This document shows, in pieces, positions 61,422 through 64,000 of a DNA stretch of 64,000 bases. Location: positions 62,001 to 126,000 of the forward strand of contig JADBXZ010000035.1 in NCBI GenBank assembly GCA_020403265.1. Direction: 5' to 3'. Each line of letters starts with the position of its first letter. The first letter of the stretch is position 1. Source of the stretch: Bacteroidota bacterium (GTDB lineage Bacteria; Bacteroidota; Bacteroidia; B-17B0; Aurantibacillaceae). Under the pieces are notes generated by a model. The model was not told the origin of the DNA, ran no database searches, and was given only the letters and a program-made list of their open reading frames with translations. Position numbers and translations under genes: made by a program.

Positions 61422-61983
61422 TTAAATAAGTTAAATAATAATCTTGTTTAGATTTTAATGCAAGTTTAAATGTTTTCCAAGCATTGGCAACCCAGAGTGA
61501 GGCATAAATTACAGTGTCAGCGGTATGAAATGGTTTAACTTTAATATGATCTTTAAAGTTTACACCTTTATGGCCATATATTTTATAAACTGTTTCCTTG
61601 GCACACCATAGGCAAGTAAGTCTATCAATGTCATTTCCAGCAAATTGCACTTCATTAGCATTACAAAACTTTGATTGAACATTAATAATTTTAAGGCGTT
61701 TTAATTCCATATCGATGCCGGTTAACATTTCTGAATTAACAACCACAGCGAGATATTGAAAGGAATGCGTAATAGATAAAAAGGGTTTACCGGATATCAG
61801 AAAAGGCTTATTGTTTTCATTATATACTAATTCATCCGAATTGATATTTAAAGCCTTTAATAGGTAAATCAGTGCTTTTTTTTCAATTTCACGCTTCGAC
61901 ACTAAACCATGAATAGTGTTAAATTCATGTAAATCTATTATACCTAATTTAATTGATTTATTTATTTGTTCAATTTCAATCAA
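61408..61983 (-). CDS. 4'-phosphopantetheinyl transferase superfamily protein
   Basis: 191 residues of the Sfp/AcpT type. The magnesium site is visible in TGIDMELKR (Asp-x-Glu) near 93 and WCAKETVYKIYG near 128 (the W-x-x-KE-A motif). It transfers phosphopantetheine from CoA to carrier proteins. The start is a TTG at 61983; no ATG fits the reading frame. A minus-strand -7 box (TAAGTTTG, 62004-62011) lies 21 bp upstream, so this gene probably begins the cofactor/lipid operon that continues through GGGPS to the NadR-like kinase. Confidence 0.9.
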   Translation of the reverse strand: MIEIEQINKSIKLGIIDLHEFNTIHGLVSKREIEKKALIYLLKALNINSDELVYNENNKPFLISGKPFLSITHSFQYLAVVVNSEMLTGIDMELKRLKIINVQSKFCNANEVQFAGNDIDRLTCLWCAKETVYKIYGHKGVNFKDHIKVKPFHTADTVIYASLWVANAWKTFKLALKSKQDYYLTYLIDEV

Positions 61984-62003
61984 TCTATTGATTTTATTTA
62001 TTG

Positions 62004-62023
62004 CAAACTTATTAATATCTTTG
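62004..62023. promoter_or_regulatory. Back-to-back -7 boxes between the PPTase and ahcY genes
   Basis: TAAGTTTG on the minus strand (62004-62011) and TATCTTTG on the plus strand (62016-62023) both fit TAnnTTTG and are separated by 4 bp. The two -33 elements would each fall on the other promoter. The ahcY ATG lies 37 bp after its box. Confidence 0.5.
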
Positions 62024-62060
62024 TTATCCTAAAAACGAAACATTTAATAAAAAGTATAAC

Positions 62061-63380
62061 ATGTCAACAACAACTGCAACAAAGTACATTAAGTACAAAG
62101 TAAAAGACATCTCATTGGCTGAATGGGGTAGAAAAGAAATTAAATTAGCCGAAGAAGAAATGCCTGGATTAATGGCTTTGCGTAAAGAATACGGTGCAAG
62201 CAAACCATTAAAAGGTGCGCGAATTGCAGGTTGTTTGCATATGACCATTCAAACAGCTGTTTTAATTGAAACCTTAGTTGAATTAGGTGCTGAAGTTACT
62301 TGGAGCTCTTGTAACATTTTCTCAACTCAAGATCATGCTGCTGCTGCCATAGCTGCTGCAGGTATTCAAGTTTATGCTTGGAAGGGCCAAAACGCTGAAG
62401 AATTTGATTGGTGTATTGAACAAACATTATGGTTTGGTGAAGATCGTAAACCACTGAACATGATTTTAGATGATGGTGGTGATTTAACCAACATGGTGTT
62501 TGATAAATACCCTGAACTTGCTGCAGGCATTAAAGGATTAAGTGAAGAAACAACAACGGGTGTTCACCGTTTATATGAGCGCATGAAAAACGGTACTTTA
62601 ATGTTACCTGCTATCAACGTAAACGATTCTGTTACAAAATCTAAATTTGATAATAAATATGGATGTCGTGAGTCTTTAGTTGATGCTATTCGCCGTGCTA
62701 CCGATGTAATGATGGCTGGTAAAGTAGCTGTTGTTGCCGGTTATGGTGATGTAGGTAAAGGTTCTGCACAATCTCTTTCATCTCAAGGTGTTCGTGTTAT
62801 TGTAACCGAAATTGACCCAATTTGCGCTTTACAAGCATGTATGGATGGCTACGCTGTTCAAAAAATGGACAATGCCATAAAAAATGCTGATATTATTGTA
62901 ACCACTACCGGTAATAAGGACATAGTTGTTGGTCGTCATTTTGAAAACATTAAACACGGTGCCATCGTTTGTAACATAGGCCATTTTGATACTGAAATTG
63001 ATATGGCTTGGTTAAATAAAAACTACGGTCATACTAAAGATACCATTAAACCACAAGTAGATCAATACACCATCAATGGTAAAAGCTTCTTAGTATTAGC
63101 AGAGGGTCGTTTAGTAAACTTAGGTTGTGCAACCGGTCATCCGAGTTTTGTAATGAGTAATTCATTTACAAACCAAACTTTAGCTCAATTAGAGTTATGG
63201 ACTAACACCGCTGCATATGAAAAGAAAGTATACACTTTACCAAAACATTTAGATGAAAAAGTAGCGATGTTACATTTAGGTAAAATTGGTGCTGAATTAG
63301 ATGTTTTAAATCAGGAACAAGCTGATTATATTGGTGTTAAGATACAAGGGCCATTTAAAAACGAAATGTATAGATACTAA
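62061..63380 (+). CDS. ahcY: Adenosylhomocysteinase
   Basis: 439 residues, normal for bacterial SAHase. It hydrolyses S-adenosylhomocysteine to adenosine and homocysteine, clearing the product of methylation. The substrate-binding [20 protein letters not shown] near 55, [16 protein letters not shown] near 80, the NAD site [18 protein letters not shown] (about 222-239) and the C-terminal [10 protein letters not shown] are all intact. The A-rich leader lacks a Shine-Dalgarno. A hairpin terminator follows. No methionine-cycle genes are adjacent. Confidence 0.97.
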   Translation: MSTTTATKYIKYKVKDISLAEWGRKEIKLAEEEMPGLMALRKEYGASKPLKGARIAGCLHMTIQTAVLIETLVELGAEVTWSSCNIFSTQDHAAAAIAAAGIQVYAWKGQNAEEFDWCIEQTLWFGEDRKPLNMILDDGGDLTNMVFDKYPELAAGIKGLSEETTTGVHRLYERMKNGTLMLPAINVNDSVTKSKFDNKYGCRESLVDAIRRATDVMMAGKVAVVAGYGDVGKGSAQSLSSQGVRVIVTEIDPICALQACMDGYAVQKMDNAIKNADIIVTTTGNKDIVVGRHFENIKHGAIVCNIGHFDTEIDMAWLNKNYGHTKDTIKPQVDQYTINGKSFLVLAEGRLVNLGCATGHPSFVMSNSFTNQTLAQLELWTNTAAYEKKVYTLPKHLDEKVAMLHLGKIGAELDVLNQEQADYIGVKIQGPFKNEMYRY

Positions 63381-63684
63381 TTTTAAGTCATAATTTTAAA
63401 TATTTAAAACCACAATCAAAAAGATTGTGGTTTTTTATTTTTAGATGGTTAAGAGATTAATTAATAAAAGTAATAAACATTTTATTCGGAAAAACTATTG
63501 TTAGAATCTTACAATACAGATTAGATCAATGTTTGTAAGATTTATAAATATAAAAACTAAGATAATGAATGGCAGATTTCAATTAACCTAAATAATTTAG
63601 ACGATATTGAAAACATCAATAGTGATGAACGGTATTGATAATAAGCGCAGCAAAATGTAATTTAACAGAATTAAATTCATTGAA
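63381..63684. other. 304-bp AT-rich non-coding region
   Basis: Apart from the ahcY terminator no reading frame, repeat or consensus promoter was recognised. It must contain the promoter of the secreted-protein gene starting at 63685. Confidence 0.5.
63406..63436 (+). terminator. Rho-independent terminator of ahcY
   Basis: Stem AAAACCACAATC/GATTGTGGTTTT (63406-63417 with 63423-63434), 5-nt loop AAAAA, then T residues. Confidence 0.88.
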
Positions 63685-64000
63685 ATGAAAAAATCATTAA
63701 ACCTCTTATTAATTATTTGCGTTATCTGTGCCAAAGCTCAAAACTGGTCAGATATGATGCAAGACCCGAATGGTAATTTTTATCAAATACAAAACGCATT
63801 TTACGAATATTGGAAAGATAAAGACATAACAGAGAAAGGAAAAGGTTATAAAACCTTCAAGCGTTGGGAGAATTTTGTAGAGCGAAGAGTTTACCCAAGT
63901 GGCGATTTATCATTATTAAATTTAACTGCAAAAAATTTTAATGAGTGGTTGGAAAATAATCCGGAACATATTCATCATTCAAATATCGGTGCAAAATCCA
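63685..64000 (+). CDS. N-terminus of a secreted (probably T9SS) surface protein, truncated by window end
   Basis: 105 codons visible, open to the window end. A signal peptide (MKKSLNLLLIICVICAKAQ) is followed by NWSDMMQDPNGNFYQIQNAF and FKRWENFVERRVYPSGDLS, a start shared by large Bacteroidota surface proteins that often continue with BNR/sortilin-type propellers and a T9SS tail. The rest, including any sorting domain, is outside the window, so only the N-terminal identity is supported. Confidence 0.8.
   Translation, partial: MKKSLNLLLIICVICAKAQNWSDMMQDPNGNFYQIQNAFYEYWKDKDITEKGKGYKTFKRWENFVERRVYPSGDLSLLNLTAKNFNEWLENNPEHIHHSNIGAKS

Noticed and set aside
61984-62060. SAH-type riboswitch upstream of ahcY
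   Set aside because: The leader from the likely start of transcription is only about 30 nt, too short for the aptamer.

Overview
The window is a chromosomal segment of an AT-rich member of the phylum Bacteroidota, probably class Bacteroidia (Flavobacteriales/Sphingobacteriales-like). The evidence is a complete gldK-gldL-gldM-gldN plus PorP/SprF type IX secretion (T9SS) cluster, several secreted proteins with T9SS C-terminal sorting domains, DUF5686 and DUF4421 proteins, a TonB receptor with a carboxypeptidase-regulatory N-terminus, type B ribosomal protein L31, and repeated promoters of the Bacteroidota form TTTG-N(18-20)-TAnnTTTG with little Shine-Dalgarno signal. No rRNA, tRNA, CRISPR array, prophage or transposase gene was seen.

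Layout. 1-6142 (minus): a PKD lipoprotein, a TM/beta-barrel protein and its ECF sigma factor, then ung, cdd, a PD40 beta-propeller protein and a dolichol-phosphate-mannose-synthase-like glycosyltransferase. 6217-12593: Nudix hydrolase, STAS/SEC14-like protein, SPFH-GYF protein, a DtxR/MntR-type regulator divergent from a TonB receptor across a perfect palindrome, and a T9SS-exported alpha/beta hydrolase. 12698-19812: MazG-like and MscS proteins, DUF4421, UbiD-type decarboxylase, Mpl-type ligase, DUF1801 and AHSA1 proteins. 19813-21443 looks like a small accessory insertion: a five-fold zinc-ribbon repeat protein and a GC-richer non-coding stretch. 21444-27399: GNAT, an orphan ABC ATPase, LMW-PTP, DUF5686 and acyl-CoA carboxylase beta.

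27539-37764 (minus) is a signalling and envelope block. A sigma-54 activator without a receiver domain overlaps a TPR-TM-SpoIIE/PP2C phosphatase, which overlaps lptE, followed by a conserved hypothetical and secG. Downstream lie two paralogues of the phosphatase that stop just before the PP2C domain. miaB and a four-helix-bundle gene lie upstream. 38057-47977: topA, then gldN/M/L/K and porP on the minus strand and rpmE2 on plus. 48032-58931: kmo, phoH, SAM hydroxide adenosyltransferase, ABM monooxygenase, Hsp20, a large SBBP-repeat T9SS protein, a beta-CASP metallohydrolase, an XRE-like regulator and a second ECF sigma/anti-sigma pair. 58977-61983: a compact cofactor and lipid operon (PPTase, GGGPS, ThiE-like, PnuC, NadR-type kinase). 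62061-64000: ahcY and the start of a further secreted protein.

The most unusual items are the two PP2C-less SpoIIE-type sensors ending at one boundary, a MITE-like repeat present twice in opposite orientation with its central hairpin loop flipped, the zinc-ribbon island, and the metal-regulator palindrome facing a TonB receptor with a CxxC in its plug. No wholly new multi-gene system could be demonstrated from sequence alone.
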